Made by a program: the position numbers and the translations under genes. DNA of 64,000 nucleotides from Klebsiella michiganensis (GTDB lineage: Bacteria > Pseudomonadota > Gammaproteobacteria > Enterobacterales > Enterobacteriaceae). This document shows positions 1 through 8,593 of the stretch, one piece after another (position 1 is the first letter of the stretch; the number at the start of each line of letters is the position of its first letter). The stretch spans positions 2,666,001 through 2,730,000 of the forward strand of contig CP011077.1 of NCBI GenBank assembly GCA_000963575.1. Direction: 5' to 3'. The notes under the pieces were generated by a model that was not told the origin of the DNA, made no database searches, and was given only the letters and a program-made list of their open reading frames with translations.

Positions 1-1
1 C

Positions 2-133
2 CCGGACTTCTTCGCGGAAGTCGTTATCGGGCTGGCGGATACCGACGGCGGCGAGCTGAACGATATCTTTGCTCGCGTCCTGTTGTGTCGTGAGAAGGAT
101 CACAAGCTGTGCCACATCCTGTGGCGTGAGTAA
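2..133 (+). CDS. yciU: YciU (DUF440 family), 3' end only
   Basis: The window opens inside this gene; the last 43 codons and the TAA stop at 131-133 are present. The visible C-terminus (PDFFAEVVIGLAD..., ending CREKDHKLCHILWRE) closely matches my recollection of E. coli YciU, a small acidic protein of the DUF440 (HI1450-like, proposed dsDNA-mimic) family. Its position next to the opp genes fits the E. coli order. Nothing can be said about the start or the promoter. Confidence 0.9.
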   Translation, partial: PDFFAEVVIGLADTDGGELNDIFARVLLCREKDHKLCHILWRE

Positions 134-140
134 TAATCCA

Positions 141-160
141 GCGCGGCCCTCAGGCCGCGC
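141..160. terminator. Hairpin between convergent yciU and channel gene
   Basis: A perfect 8-bp GC stem (GCGCGGCC / GGCCGCGC) with a CTCA loop lies between the yciU stop and the stop of the convergent channel gene. It is followed by only a short T-rich run on the plus strand, so it is probably a shared terminator of moderate strength. Confidence 0.6.
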
Positions 161-162
161 TG

Positions 163-1008
163 TTACTTCTCATTGGGCGGGAGATGCTCCCCGCAAGTTT
201 TGCAGTAATGCGCGTTGCTGGCATGATCCTGCTGATGACAGCGCACACACTCCCTCACCGACCGCCTTCTTTGCAAATCCTGCGACATCTGTGCCGTTAG
301 AATCCCGGTAGGGATAGCTATCACTGAATAACCAATCAGAATCAGCAGCGAGGCAACAAAGCGGCCCAGCGCAGTGTGCGGCACAATGTCTCCGTAGCCG
401 ACGGTTGTCACCGTCACCACGGCCCAATAGACCGCTACGCCCAGGCTGGTGAAGCCGTTGGCCTTCCCTTCTATGCCGTACATCAGCGCCCCGGCGGCTA
501 CCATCACAATGGCAATAAAGGAGTAGAACAGGATCAGCTGATTGCTGGCGCCGATCAGGCTACGCCACAGGCTTTTGAGCGCGGGCATATAGCGCAGAAG
601 TTTGAGAATGCGCAGCACGCGGATGGCGCGCATTGCTCGCCAGGCAAAATAGTAGTGAATGGCAAACTCTGGCCACAGCCACAGGACATACAGAGGCAGC
701 ATGGTCGCCAGGTCAATAATGCCCCAGAAGCTAAACACGTAGCGGATAGGCTGTGGCCAGCTGAGCACTCGCAGCAGATATTCGCAGGTGAACAGCAGCG
801 TGAAGATGATTTCCAGCCAGATAAACAGCTGCCATTCGCCGTAGGTTAGCCGGGGATCGCTCCCGACGCTTGATTCGGTAAAAACAACGGCCACGCTGAG
901 CAGCGCCAGCAGGCCGCAGAAGGCCTCGAAACGGCGCCCGGAACGGGTATTTTGATCAAACAGAAAGCGGTAAAGCAGCACACGAAGTGATGAAATGTTG
1001 CCTGGCAC
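163..1008 (-). CDS. Kv-like voltage-gated potassium channel with C-terminal zinc-ribbon-like tail
   Basis: This is a 281-residue membrane protein of the six-transmembrane ion transporter family. A textbook S4 voltage sensor has a basic residue at every third position (R124, R127, R130, R133, K136, R139), and the pore carries the K+ selectivity signature TTVGYGD at 201-207. There is no RCK/TrkA-N domain, so it is not E. coli Kch. After the last helix the tail holds two Cys pairs, C254-x2-C257 and C269-x2-C272, as in a small zinc ribbon. It sits between yciU and oppF. The role in the cell (K+ flux or membrane potential) is inferred from the family; the function of the tail is unknown. A later start is possible, since the first residues are not conserved in channel families. 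Confidence 0.85.
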   Translation of the reverse strand: MPGNISSLRVLLYRFLFDQNTRSGRRFEAFCGLLALLSVAVVFTESSVGSDPRLTYGEWQLFIWLEIIFTLLFTCEYLLRVLSWPQPIRYVFSFWGIIDLATMLPLYVLWLWPEFAIHYYFAWRAMRAIRVLRILKLLRYMPALKSLWRSLIGASNQLILFYSFIAIVMVAAGALMYGIEGKANGFTSLGVAVYWAVVTVTTVGYGDIVPHTALGRFVASLLILIGYSVIAIPTGILTAQMSQDLQRRRSVRECVRCHQQDHASNAHYCKTCGEHLPPNEK

Positions 1009-1059
1009 GGTGATCCTCGCAAAAAGAAAGGGCCAGCGCGGTGCTGGCCCCAGGCGAGA

Positions 1060-2064
1060 TTATAGCGGGTCAACCTTCAGACAGGAAACCGCATGGCGGA
1101 AACTGCCTTCCAGCACCGGCCGCGTTTTTGCGCATTCCGGGCCGGCAATCGGGCAGCGGGTGCGGAACACGCAGCCAGAAGGCGGGTTGATTGGCGACGG
1201 GAGCTCCCCTTCCAGCAGCTGAATAGTTTTGTTCTTTTCCAGATCAGGATCGGGGATAGGCACCGCCGACATCAGCGCTTTGGTGTAAGGGTGCAGCGGG
1301 TTATGGTAAACCTCATCGTAGGTGCCCAGCTCCACCGCATGGCCCAGGTACATGACCAGCACGCGATCGGAGATATGCTTAACCACAGCGAGATCGTGGG
1401 CGATAAAGATTAACGACAGCCCCATCTCGCGCTGCAGCTTCTGCAGCAGGTTAACTACCTGGGCCTGAATCGACACGTCCAGCGCGGAGACCGGCTCATC
1501 ACAGATGATGAGTTTGGGTTCCAGAATCAGCGCACGGGCAATACCGATACGCTGGCACTGACCGCCGGAGAACTCATGCGGATAGCGGTTCACCAGGTTT
1601 GGCAGCAGGCCTACTTTCATCATCATCGCCTTCACGCGATCGCGTACTTCCTGCTTCGGCATTTTGGGATGATAGGTCAGCAGCGGCTCGGCGATAATGT
1701 CGCCGATGTTCATGCGCGGGTTCAGAGAAGCCAGCGGATCCTGGAAAATCATCTGAATATCGCTGCGCACGTCGCGCCACTCTTCCGGCTTCATACCTAA
1801 AAGATCTTTACCCAGCCAGGCTACGCGGCCGTCGGTCGCTTTCACCAGGCCAATGATGGCGCGGGCAAAGGTCGATTTACCGCAGCCGGACTCGCCCACC
1901 ACGCCGAGGGTTTCCCCTTCGTACAGGCGTAGCGTCACGCCATCAACGGCTTTCAGGGTTTTTGAAGGCTGCCAGAACCACTGTTTGCCGTCTTTGATGT
2001 CAAAATGCACCTTCAGGTCAGCGATTTCTAACAGAACTTTTCTCTCTTCTGCAACGGTGCTCAT
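1060..2064 (-). CDS. oppF: Oligopeptide ABC transporter ATP-binding subunit OppF
   Basis: This 334-residue ATPase is one of the two nucleotide-binding subunits that power the OppABCDF oligopeptide importer at the inner membrane. The Walker A motif GESGCGKST lies near residue 60, and the ABC signature FSGGQ, the Walker B ICDEP and the H-loop region IFIAHDL follow. The C-terminal oligopeptide/dipeptide transporter domain with its Cys cluster (CVFRTRCPIAGPEC) is present. Length and sequence match E. coli OppF nearly end to end. The start ATG overlaps the oppD stop by 4 nt (ATGA), so the two are translationally coupled at the end of the operon. Confidence 0.97.
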   Translation of the reverse strand: MSTVAEERKVLLEIADLKVHFDIKDGKQWFWQPSKTLKAVDGVTLRLYEGETLGVVGESGCGKSTFARAIIGLVKATDGRVAWLGKDLLGMKPEEWRDVRSDIQMIFQDPLASLNPRMNIGDIIAEPLLTYHPKMPKQEVRDRVKAMMMKVGLLPNLVNRYPHEFSGGQCQRIGIARALILEPKLIICDEPVSALDVSIQAQVVNLLQKLQREMGLSLIFIAHDLAVVKHISDRVLVMYLGHAVELGTYDEVYHNPLHPYTKALMSAVPIPDPDLEKNKTIQLLEGELPSPINPPSGCVFRTRCPIAGPECAKTRPVLEGSFRHAVSCLKVDPL

Positions 2065-3074
2065 GCTAATTCCTCCACCGGTCTAAAGCAGGCACGCAGG
2101 CGGCCATCACCAAACTGCTCCAGTGGCGGAGCACTATTACACGCTTCCATCGCAAACTGGCAGCGAGGCTGGAACGGACAACCCTGCGGCAAGCGCAGCA
2201 GGTTCGGCGGGTTACCAGGGATGGTGAGCAGAGACTCCCCTTCCGCGTCCAGACGCGGCACCGCGTTCAGCAGGCCGATTGAGTACGGGTGCACCGGCTT
2301 GTAGAAGACGTCACGCGCGTTGCCGTATTCCATCGTGCGCCCGGCGTACATCACCAGAACTTTATCGCAGATCCCGGCCACTACGCCCAGGTCGTGGGTG
2401 ATCATGATGATAGCCGTGTTGAACTCACGCTTGAGCTCATTCAGCAGCGTCATGATCTGCGCCTGAACGGTAACGTCCAGTGCGGTGGTGGGTTCGTCAG
2501 CAATCAGCAATTTTGGCCGGCACAGCAGCGCCATGGCAATCATCACGCGCTGGCGCATCCCGCCTGAGAACTCGTGCGGGAACATACGCATACGCTTACG
2601 CGCTTCCGGCATTTTTACCGCATCCAGCATCCGCACAGACTCTTCAAACGCTTCCGCTTTACCAAGTTTTTTGTGCAGCATCAGCACTTCCATCAGCTGA
2701 TCGCCCACACGCATGTACGGGTTCAGTGAGGTCATAGGATCCTGGAAAATCATCGAGATTTGCTCGGCGCGCAGGCGGTTAAGCTGCGACTCCGGCAGGT
2801 TCAGGATCTCTTTGCCGTTAAATTTAGCGGAGCCGCCGATGCGGCCATTGGCCGCCAGCAGCCCCATCAGCGCAAAAGCAGTCTGGGATTTGCCCGAGCC
2901 GGACTCGCCGACGATGCCGAGTGTTTCACCGGCACGCAGGTTAAAGTTGAGATCGTTCACTGCCGTAACGTCACCGTCCGGCGTGCCGAAGGTCACGCGC
3001 AGATCTTTAACGTCGAGCAAGACCTCAGATTTATTCAGTGGAGCGGCCACCGGAGAGGTTTCAATTGTACTCAT
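2061..3074 (-). CDS. oppD: Oligopeptide ABC transporter ATP-binding subunit OppD
   Basis: This 337-residue ABC ATPase partners OppF. It has Walker A GESGSGKSQ, signature FSGGMRQRV, Walker B LIADEPTTALD and the H-loop ITHDLGVV, followed by the OppD-type C-terminal extension with CPFQPRCQFAMEAC. It lies 11 nt downstream of oppC and overlaps oppF by 4 nt, so it belongs to the same minus-strand transcription unit. The sequence is full length for the family and shows no anomaly. Confidence 0.97.
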   Translation of the reverse strand: MSTIETSPVAAPLNKSEVLLDVKDLRVTFGTPDGDVTAVNDLNFNLRAGETLGIVGESGSGKSQTAFALMGLLAANGRIGGSAKFNGKEILNLPESQLNRLRAEQISMIFQDPMTSLNPYMRVGDQLMEVLMLHKKLGKAEAFEESVRMLDAVKMPEARKRMRMFPHEFSGGMRQRVMIAMALLCRPKLLIADEPTTALDVTVQAQIMTLLNELKREFNTAIIMITHDLGVVAGICDKVLVMYAGRTMEYGNARDVFYKPVHPYSIGLLNAVPRLDAEGESLLTIPGNPPNLLRLPQGCPFQPRCQFAMEACNSAPPLEQFGDGRLRACFRPVEELA

Positions 3075-3085
3075 GGAGGTACTCC

Positions 3086-3991
3086 TTAACGATCTTTCGG
3101 GTCGAGGGCATCACGCAGGCCATCGCCGATAAAGTTAAAACAGAACAGCGTAATCACCAGGAAACCTGCCGGGAACAGCAGAAGCCACGGTGATACCTCC
3201 ATGGAGTTTGCACCGTCGCTTAACAGCGCTCCCCAGCTGCTCAGAGGCTCCTGCGTGCCGAGGCCCAGGAAGCTCAGGAAAGATTCGAACAGAATCATGC
3301 TAGGCACCAGCAGCGAGGCGTAAACCACCACCACGCCGAGTACGTTCGGCACGATGTGACGCAGAACGATATTCATCGTGGAAACACCGCCTACGTGTGC
3401 CGCTTCGATGAACTCTTTGCGTTTCAGGCTCAGGGTCTGGCCGCGCACAATACGCGCCATATCCAGCCAGGACACCATGCCGATAGCCACGAAGATCAGC
3501 AGGATGTTTTGCCCGAAGAAGGTCACCAGCAAAATAACGAAGAACATGAACGGGAAGGAGTTCAGGATCTCCAGCAGACGCATCATCACGGAGTCAATTT
3601 TGCCCCCGAGATAACCAGCCAGACAGCCGTAGAGCGTTCCGACAACTACCGCCACCAGCGCCGCTGCCACGCCAACCATCAGGGAGATACGTCCCCCGAT
3701 GGCGACACGCACCAGCAGGTCACGGCCTGACGAATCGGTGCCGAAGTAGTGACCGGATGCCATGTCTGGCGCCGCGGACATCATGCCCCAGTCGGTATCA
3801 AAGTAGGTAAACTGCGACAGAACTGGCGCAAAAGCTACGAACAGCGCAATCAAAGCCAGCACAAACAGGCTGGTGATCGCCGCGCGGTTATGAATAAAAC
3901 GGCGACGCGCATCCTGCCACAGGCTACGGCCTTCAACTTCCAGTTTTTCACTGAAGTTTTCCAGCGCCTCGCTGTTTTTCTTAGTCAACAT
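3086..3991 (-). CDS. oppC: Oligopeptide ABC transporter permease OppC
   Basis: This inner-membrane permease subunit has an N-terminal cytoplasmic segment (MLTKKNSEALENFSEK...), a first membrane helix near residues 38-58, and the binding-protein-dependent transport (BPD) domain in the C-terminal two thirds. The EAA loop reads EAAHVGGVSTMNIVLRHIVP. I chose the ATG at 3991 because a GGAG lies about 9 nt upstream and the resulting 301-residue protein matches the E. coli start. An in-frame GTG three codons upstream (4000) is the alternative. Confidence 0.95.
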   Translation of the reverse strand: MLTKKNSEALENFSEKLEVEGRSLWQDARRRFIHNRAAITSLFVLALIALFVAFAPVLSQFTYFDTDWGMMSAAPDMASGHYFGTDSSGRDLLVRVAIGGRISLMVGVAAALVAVVVGTLYGCLAGYLGGKIDSVMMRLLEILNSFPFMFFVILLVTFFGQNILLIFVAIGMVSWLDMARIVRGQTLSLKRKEFIEAAHVGGVSTMNIVLRHIVPNVLGVVVVYASLLVPSMILFESFLSFLGLGTQEPLSSWGALLSDGANSMEVSPWLLLFPAGFLVITLFCFNFIGDGLRDALDPKDR

Positions 3992-4006
3992 TATGGCCAC
4001 TCCAGC

Positions 4007-4927
4007 TTAGTAACGGATTTTCGGGTCGATAACGGCATACAGCACGTCAACCACCGCGTTGAACAGAATCGTCAGCGCACCGACCAGAATGGTCAGACTG
4101 AGAACCAGTGAGTAGTCACGGTTCAGCGCCCCGTTAACAAACAGCTGACCAATACCCGGCAAGCCATAAATTGTTTCAATAACCATGGAACCCGTGATGA
4201 TCCCGACAAACGCTGGCCCGAGGTATGACAGGACCGGCAGCAGCGCAGGTTTCAGGGCATGGCGCAGTACAATACGACGCATCGGCAGGCCTTTAGCGCG
4301 TGCGGTGCGGATAAAGTTAGAGTGCAGGACTTCAATCATTGAGCCGCGGGTAATACGCGCGATGCTCGCGATATAGGCCAAAGACAGAGCAATCATCGGC
4401 AGTATCATGTACTTCGGCGCCCCCCCATTCCAGCCGCCACCGGGCAGCCATTTGAGGGTGATAGCGAATATCAGTACCAGCAACGGCGCCACCACGAAGC
4501 TTGGGATAACCACCCCCGTCATGGCAAAGCCCATTACCGTGTAATCCCATTTAGTGTTTTGATTCAGCGCCGCAACCACGCCCGCCGTCACCCCCAGCAC
4601 AATGGCAAAGAGGAAAGCAGCCGCGCCTAATTTTGCGGATACCGGGAAGCTGGACGCCACCAGGTCATTTACCGAATAGTCTTTGTATTTAAATGACGGC
4701 CCAAAGTCCCCGTGCGCCAGCTGTTTTAAATAGCTGAAGTACTGAGTGGTGATCGGATCGTTAAGGTGATACTTCGCTTCGATGTTCGCCATCACTTCTG
4801 GCGGCAGCGTACGTTCGCCGGTAAAAGGACTCCCCGGTGCGAGACGCATCATAAAGAAGGAAATAGTGATAAGAATAAAGAGTGTCGGAATTGCTTCCAG
4901 ACAACGACGTAGAATAAATTTCAACAT
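4007..4927 (-). CDS. oppB: Oligopeptide ABC transporter permease OppB
   Basis: This 306-residue inner-membrane permease subunit forms the translocation channel with OppC. The N-terminal FILRRCLEAIPTLFILI helix is typical of OppB/DppB, and the EAA loop (RTARAKGLPMRRIVLRHALKP) lies near residues 205-225 in the BPD domain. It is followed after 15 nt by oppC. It is separated from oppA by about 110 nt carrying a strong hairpin, which would give more OppA than membrane subunits. Confidence 0.97.
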   Translation of the reverse strand: MLKFILRRCLEAIPTLFILITISFFMMRLAPGSPFTGERTLPPEVMANIEAKYHLNDPITTQYFSYLKQLAHGDFGPSFKYKDYSVNDLVASSFPVSAKLGAAAFLFAIVLGVTAGVVAALNQNTKWDYTVMGFAMTGVVIPSFVVAPLLVLIFAITLKWLPGGGWNGGAPKYMILPMIALSLAYIASIARITRGSMIEVLHSNFIRTARAKGLPMRRIVLRHALKPALLPVLSYLGPAFVGIITGSMVIETIYGLPGIGQLFVNGALNRDYSLVLSLTILVGALTILFNAVVDVLYAVIDPKIRY

Positions 4928-4980
4928 TGCCCGTACCTTCTGGCCTGTGCCTTTGCAGTGCGATGTAAATAAGACACGAT

Positions 4981-5024
4981 GGGGCAGAATTTATCCACCG
5001 GCCGAAGCCGGTGGGTCCTGCCCC
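4981..5024 (-). terminator. Hairpin in the oppA-oppB intergenic space (attenuator or processing site)
   Basis: A stable stem-loop lies between oppA and oppB: an inner stem CCACCGGC / GCCGGTGG closed by TTCG (4995-5014) inside an outer stem of GGGGCAG / CTGCCCC (4981-4987 with 5018-5024). There is no long T tract, so it more likely acts as a partial terminator or 3'-end stabiliser of oppA mRNA. This arrangement is usual where a binding-protein gene precedes its permease genes. Confidence 0.75.
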
Positions 5025-5035
5025 ACGAATTGCCA

Positions 5036-6667
5036 TTAATGTTTGATAATGTACAAGTCTCTTACGTAGACATTATCCATCGGGTCTTTACCGGTGTAAC
5101 CACCCACCCACGGCTTAACCAGACGGGCGTTAACGTAGTAGTAAACCGGCACGATGGCTGAGTCTTTATCAAGCTGCTGCTCAGCTTTCTCATACAGCGC
5201 GGTACGCTGGGCTTCGTCGGTTACTTTCAGGGTGTCGGCAATTATCTTATCGAACGCCGGGCTCTTATAGTGCGCAGTGTTGTTAGAGCTGTCGGACAGC
5301 ATGGTGTTCAGGAAGGAAGTCGGTTCGTTATAGTCCGCACACCAGCCTGCACGCGCCACGTCGAAGGTCCCCTGATGACGGGTATCCAGGAAGGTTTTCC
5401 ACTCCTGGTTCTCCAGCTTGACGTTCACGCCCAGGTTTTTCTGCCAGATAGAAGCCACGGCGATAGCCAGCTTCTTATGCAGATCGGAGGTGTTGTACAG
5501 CAGGTTGAAGGTCAGCGGCTTATCTTTGGTGTAGCCCGCTTCAGCCAGCAGTTTTCTTGCTTCTTCGTTACGCTTGTCCTGAGACCAGGTGAACCACTCT
5601 GGCGGGGTCAGTTTCGCGCCATCGGTGTACGGTGGGGTGTAACCATAAGCCGGCAGGTCGCCCTGGTTTTTCACTTTGTTCACGATAATGTCGCGATCCA
5701 GACCCAGTTTCAGGGCTGCACGGACGCGAGGGTCGGTGAACGGTGCTTTCTGGTTGTTGATCTCGTAGTAGTAAGTACACAGGTACGGATCGGCATGAAC
5801 TTCGTTTGGAATTTCTTTTTTCAGTTTCTGGAACAGCTCAATCGGCAGGTTGTTATACGTCATGTCGATTTCACCGCTGCGGTAGCGGTTTACGTCTGTT
5901 ACTTCAGAAGAGATTGGCAGGTAGGTAACCTGGTTAATCACGGTTTTCGCGTTATTCCAGTAGTTGGTGTTACGCACCAGAACGATACGTTCGTTCACCA
6001 CCCAATCTTTTAATTTGTACGCACCGTTGGTCACGATGTTGGCAGGCTGGGTCCACTTGTCGCCAAATTTCTCAACGGTGGCTTTCGGCACTGGAGAAAC
6101 GGATGGGTGAACCAGCAGTTTGTAGAAGTAAGGTACCGGCTCGCTCAGCGTGACTTCCAGAGTGTGGTCATCGATGGCTTTCACGCCCAGATCGCTGGTC
6201 GGCTTCTTACCGGCGATGATATCGTCGATATTGGTCAGGTGGCCATACTGCAGGTAGCTTGAATAAGGAGAAGCGGTTTTCGGGTCAGCCAGGCGCTGCC
6301 AGCTGTACACAAAGTCCTGTGCGGTGACAGGTTCGCCGTTGGACCACTTAGCGTCTTTACGCAGGTGGAAGGTCCAGACTTTAAAATCTTTGTTGTCCCA
6401 TGACTCTGCGACGCCCGGAGACGGGTGGCCCTGCAGGTCACTCACCAGCAGACCTTCGAACAGGTCGCGGCTGATATTAGACTCTGGCACACCTTCGATT
6501 TTGTGCGGATCAAGAGATTGAGGTTCTGAGCCGTTGTTACGAACCAGATCTTGTTTCTCTGCCAATTGCACACCCGCCGGAACATCTGCCGCCATCGCGA
6601 CATTGCCAGCAATCAGCGCAGTTAAAATGCCCGCTGCAATCAGGCTTTTTTTAGTGATATTTGTCAT
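5036..6667 (-). CDS. oppA: Periplasmic oligopeptide-binding protein OppA
   Basis: This 543-residue extracellular solute-binding protein (family 5, SBP_bac_5) captures di- to pentapeptides in the periplasm and delivers them to OppBCDF. A Sec signal peptide (MTNITKKSLIAAGILTALIA...) ends at AMA-AD, giving predicted cleavage after about residue 26. The mature protein shows the family start region LVRNNGSEPQSLDPHKIEG and ends VYVRDLYIIKH, as in E. coli. A GGAG lies about 10 nt before the ATG. The C/A-rich stretch around the start (ACCAACACA) resembles the region paired by the sRNA GcvB in E. coli and Salmonella, so GcvB repression is likely but inferred. Confidence 0.97.
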   Translation of the reverse strand: MTNITKKSLIAAGILTALIAGNVAMAADVPAGVQLAEKQDLVRNNGSEPQSLDPHKIEGVPESNISRDLFEGLLVSDLQGHPSPGVAESWDNKDFKVWTFHLRKDAKWSNGEPVTAQDFVYSWQRLADPKTASPYSSYLQYGHLTNIDDIIAGKKPTSDLGVKAIDDHTLEVTLSEPVPYFYKLLVHPSVSPVPKATVEKFGDKWTQPANIVTNGAYKLKDWVVNERIVLVRNTNYWNNAKTVINQVTYLPISSEVTDVNRYRSGEIDMTYNNLPIELFQKLKKEIPNEVHADPYLCTYYYEINNQKAPFTDPRVRAALKLGLDRDIIVNKVKNQGDLPAYGYTPPYTDGAKLTPPEWFTWSQDKRNEEARKLLAEAGYTKDKPLTFNLLYNTSDLHKKLAIAVASIWQKNLGVNVKLENQEWKTFLDTRHQGTFDVARAGWCADYNEPTSFLNTMLSDSSNNTAHYKSPAFDKIIADTLKVTDEAQRTALYEKAEQQLDKDSAIVPVYYYVNARLVKPWVGGYTGKDPMDNVYVRDLYIIKH

Positions 6668-7420
6668 TGTGTTGGTACTCCACTCATTATAATTACCGAC
6701 CCGAAAGCCGGCCTCTTCCCCTCAGGGGTCCCTTACAGCGCAGGAGCGTTAGACGTCCGTACGGGATACTGCTTTCCTTACTACTTCGCTATCACCGACT
6801 TTATTTTCGGGCCACTCGATTCGGCAGCCTCATTACGTCGATTCTTTCTACCGCCGATTGCGTGGTCGACGGCCATTGTTCACTGTTTCGCAGGACATGA
6901 TTACGTTGCGAAATCATTCTCATCTAGAAAAGAAACATTTTTCAGCGAATTGTTTTGCCCGGAAAGTATCAAAAGCTTCAGATACCCGCCAATACAATTT
7001 GCAAATTTGTTAACCATTTCTCTTTTATGGAGAGATTGTGGGGAGTGTTATGCGCGAAGGACGTTTGTATAAACCCAATCATAATCTTTATAATCATGGA
7101 GTTAGTATACTATCGCCGCATGGGAAGGTAGGTCGCTATATCGCCCGCTTCATCACTCACAAAAAATTAACAATTGATTATTTTTTAGCACATTCCTCTG
7201 CGGGAAGGCATGAATTACTAATATCATCTCAATAAACCCGCAGCAAGCCTGATTGCATAACGACGGCTAAATATCATTTCGATTGCCACTTTTCTGTACA
7301 GATTGTTACAGCGTCAACTGCTAATGCCCGGTTTTCCAAAGCATTTTCTTATGAAAGATTCGCAATTACTTTTTCAATAACGAGGAAAGCGAGGGGATGA
7401 AATTTTGTTCTGCTGGAAGA
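6668..7420. promoter_or_regulatory. Long non-coding region upstream of oppA
   Basis: About 750 nt separate the oppA start from the end of ychE. The region is AT-rich in 6900-7340 and GC-richer near oppA. I see no convincing gene: the one plus-strand frame at 7038-7235 (65 codons) has no family resemblance and poor codon use. The space presumably holds the oppA promoter(s) and a long leader, as in E. coli, where the leader is a target for regulation. I cannot assign a promoter with confidence. Confidence 0.5.
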
Positions 7421-7450
7421 AAAAAAGCAGAATAGAGATTCTGCTTTTTC
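7421..7450 (-). terminator. Terminator of ychE
   Basis: A 12-bp stem (AAAAAGCAGAAT / ATTCTGCTTTTT) with an AGAG loop is followed on the minus strand by an A/T-rich tract, 21 nt past the ychE stop. It is a classical intrinsic terminator and could act in both directions. Confidence 0.85.
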
Positions 7451-7470
7451 ATTTGAAAGCGGCAGCGTAA

Positions 7471-8118
7471 TTAACTTGCCAGACCTGGGAAGATAGCCCT
7501 GACGCCGGTGACAATAAATTCGATACCCAGCGACATCAGAAGCAGACCCATAATACGGGTGATCACGTTGATGCCGGTTTGCCCCAGCATACGTACCAGC
7601 CAGGGTGCGATACGGAACAGCAGCCAACAGCAAAATGCAAACAACGCAATGGCAATGGAGAAGCCCAGGAGATGCCCCCAGTTATGGTAGCGGCTCCCCC
7701 AGACGATAGTGGAACTGATTGCCCCCGGCCCTGCCATCAACGGCAATGCCAGGGGAACAACCCCCACGCTTTCGCGAATTGCGCTCTCCGATTTTTCTTG
7801 TTTGTTCTGTTTATCTTCACCCAACTTGCCGCTGATCATCGACATAGCAATAGTGACCACAAGAATACCGCCGGCGATGCGGAATGAGTCTATCGAGATT
7901 CCAAAGACTTGCAGAATGCCGTCACCCAGAAAAAGTGAGGTCCAGAGAATAATCGCCACCGAGAGGTTGGCCGTGAGGTTGGTTTTATTTCTCGCTGCGG
8001 CAGTCTGGTAACTGGTCATACTAATAAATACGGGAATGATCCCAACCGGGTTGACCAGAGCAAACATCCCGATAAAGAACTTAATATAGGTTGGCAGGTC
8101 GAAAAAAGATTGAGCCAC
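7471..8118 (-). CDS. ychE: MarC-family inner-membrane protein YchE
   Basis: This is a six-helix integral membrane protein of the MarC (UPF0056) family; its biochemical function is unknown. Characteristic family segments are FALVNPVGIIPVFISMT near the N-terminus, GISIDSFRIAGGILV, and LPLMAGPGAISSTIV in the middle. I place the start at the GTG at 8118: it follows GCGGAG by 6 nt and yields 215 residues, the same as E. coli YchE. An in-frame TTG at 8145 would add nine residues without homology. The gene is single and minus-strand, between opp and adhE. Confidence 0.92.
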   Translation of the reverse strand: MAQSFFDLPTYIKFFIGMFALVNPVGIIPVFISMTSYQTAAARNKTNLTANLSVAIILWTSLFLGDGILQVFGISIDSFRIAGGILVVTIAMSMISGKLGEDKQNKQEKSESAIRESVGVVPLALPLMAGPGAISSTIVWGSRYHNWGHLLGFSIAIALFAFCCWLLFRIAPWLVRMLGQTGINVITRIMGLLLMSLGIEFIVTGVRAIFPGLAS

Positions 8119-8356
8119 GCAAAACTCCGCAAATGAACAAAGCAAAAGCAGGCGTAATGTAATGGAAAAAAAAATTCGCCGCTACGCTATTTCCCTGCTT
8201 AATCGACGTCTACAGCAACTTATTTTAGCATGATGATGAACTGTTACCTGAATGTTGAGTTTGTGGTACTTTGTTTTGACATCGCTGTGACTAAATTTTT
8301 AAATATTTATCAATCACCTGGATAGCGCCTGCTGAATGGTGTCAGCATGAAGTAGT

Positions 8357-8372
8357 TGTGATTTAGATCACG
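8357..8372. promoter_or_regulatory. CRP-type palindrome upstream of adhE
   Basis: TGTGA-TTTAGA-TCACG matches the CRP consensus TGTGA-N6-TCACA at 9 of 10 positions. It lies about 220 nt before the adhE start. Function is inferred from the match only. Confidence 0.55.
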
Positions 8373-8379
8373 AAAAACC

Positions 8380-8395
8380 TACTCAGAAGTGGGTA
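8380..8395. promoter_or_regulatory. NarL 7-2-7 site upstream of adhE
   Basis: TACTCAG-AA-GTGGGTA is two NarL-type heptamers arranged tail to tail with a 2-nt spacer, the geometry bound by NarL dimers. NarL represses adhE in E. coli when nitrate is present. The nearby narL gene in this window is truncated, so the site may no longer be used as intended. Confidence 0.6.
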
Positions 8396-8593
8396 CTCTT
8401 GGACACATCTGAAAAGCAGGTTTTCCTCTATCACAGCTTATTCAGATGAGGCTCTTTTAGTAAATCAGCGCATGAATCCAGGCCTTTTTTATGACAGTTT
8501 TTTGTCTTAAACACGCATTCTGTTGCTGCTGACTATACTGTCGACTCGCGCAGCTTATTTACTAAAAGAGTTTAACATTATCAGGAGAGCATT

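Larger units (their letters stand above)
8119..8593 (+). promoter_or_regulatory. adhE upstream regulatory region
   Basis: This AT-rich, non-coding 475-nt stretch is where E. coli adhE is controlled by Cra, Fis, NarL and others. Two sites can be read directly and are listed separately: a CRP-like palindrome at 8357-8372 and a NarL-type 7-2-7 palindrome at 8380-8395. A TATACT near 8536 is a candidate -10. The ribosome-binding site is AGGAGAG, 6 nt before the ATG at 8594. E. coli needs RNase III processing of this leader for translation; whether that holds here is not visible. Confidence 0.6.

Noticed and set aside
163..1008. Assignment of the channel as E. coli Kch
   Set aside because: Kch has an RCK domain and about 417 residues; this protein has a short Cys-rich tail and a classic S4 segment.
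7038..7235. 65-codon plus-strand frame upstream of oppA
   Set aside because: No family resemblance, AT-rich non-coding composition and no supporting neighbour; likely chance within the oppA control region.
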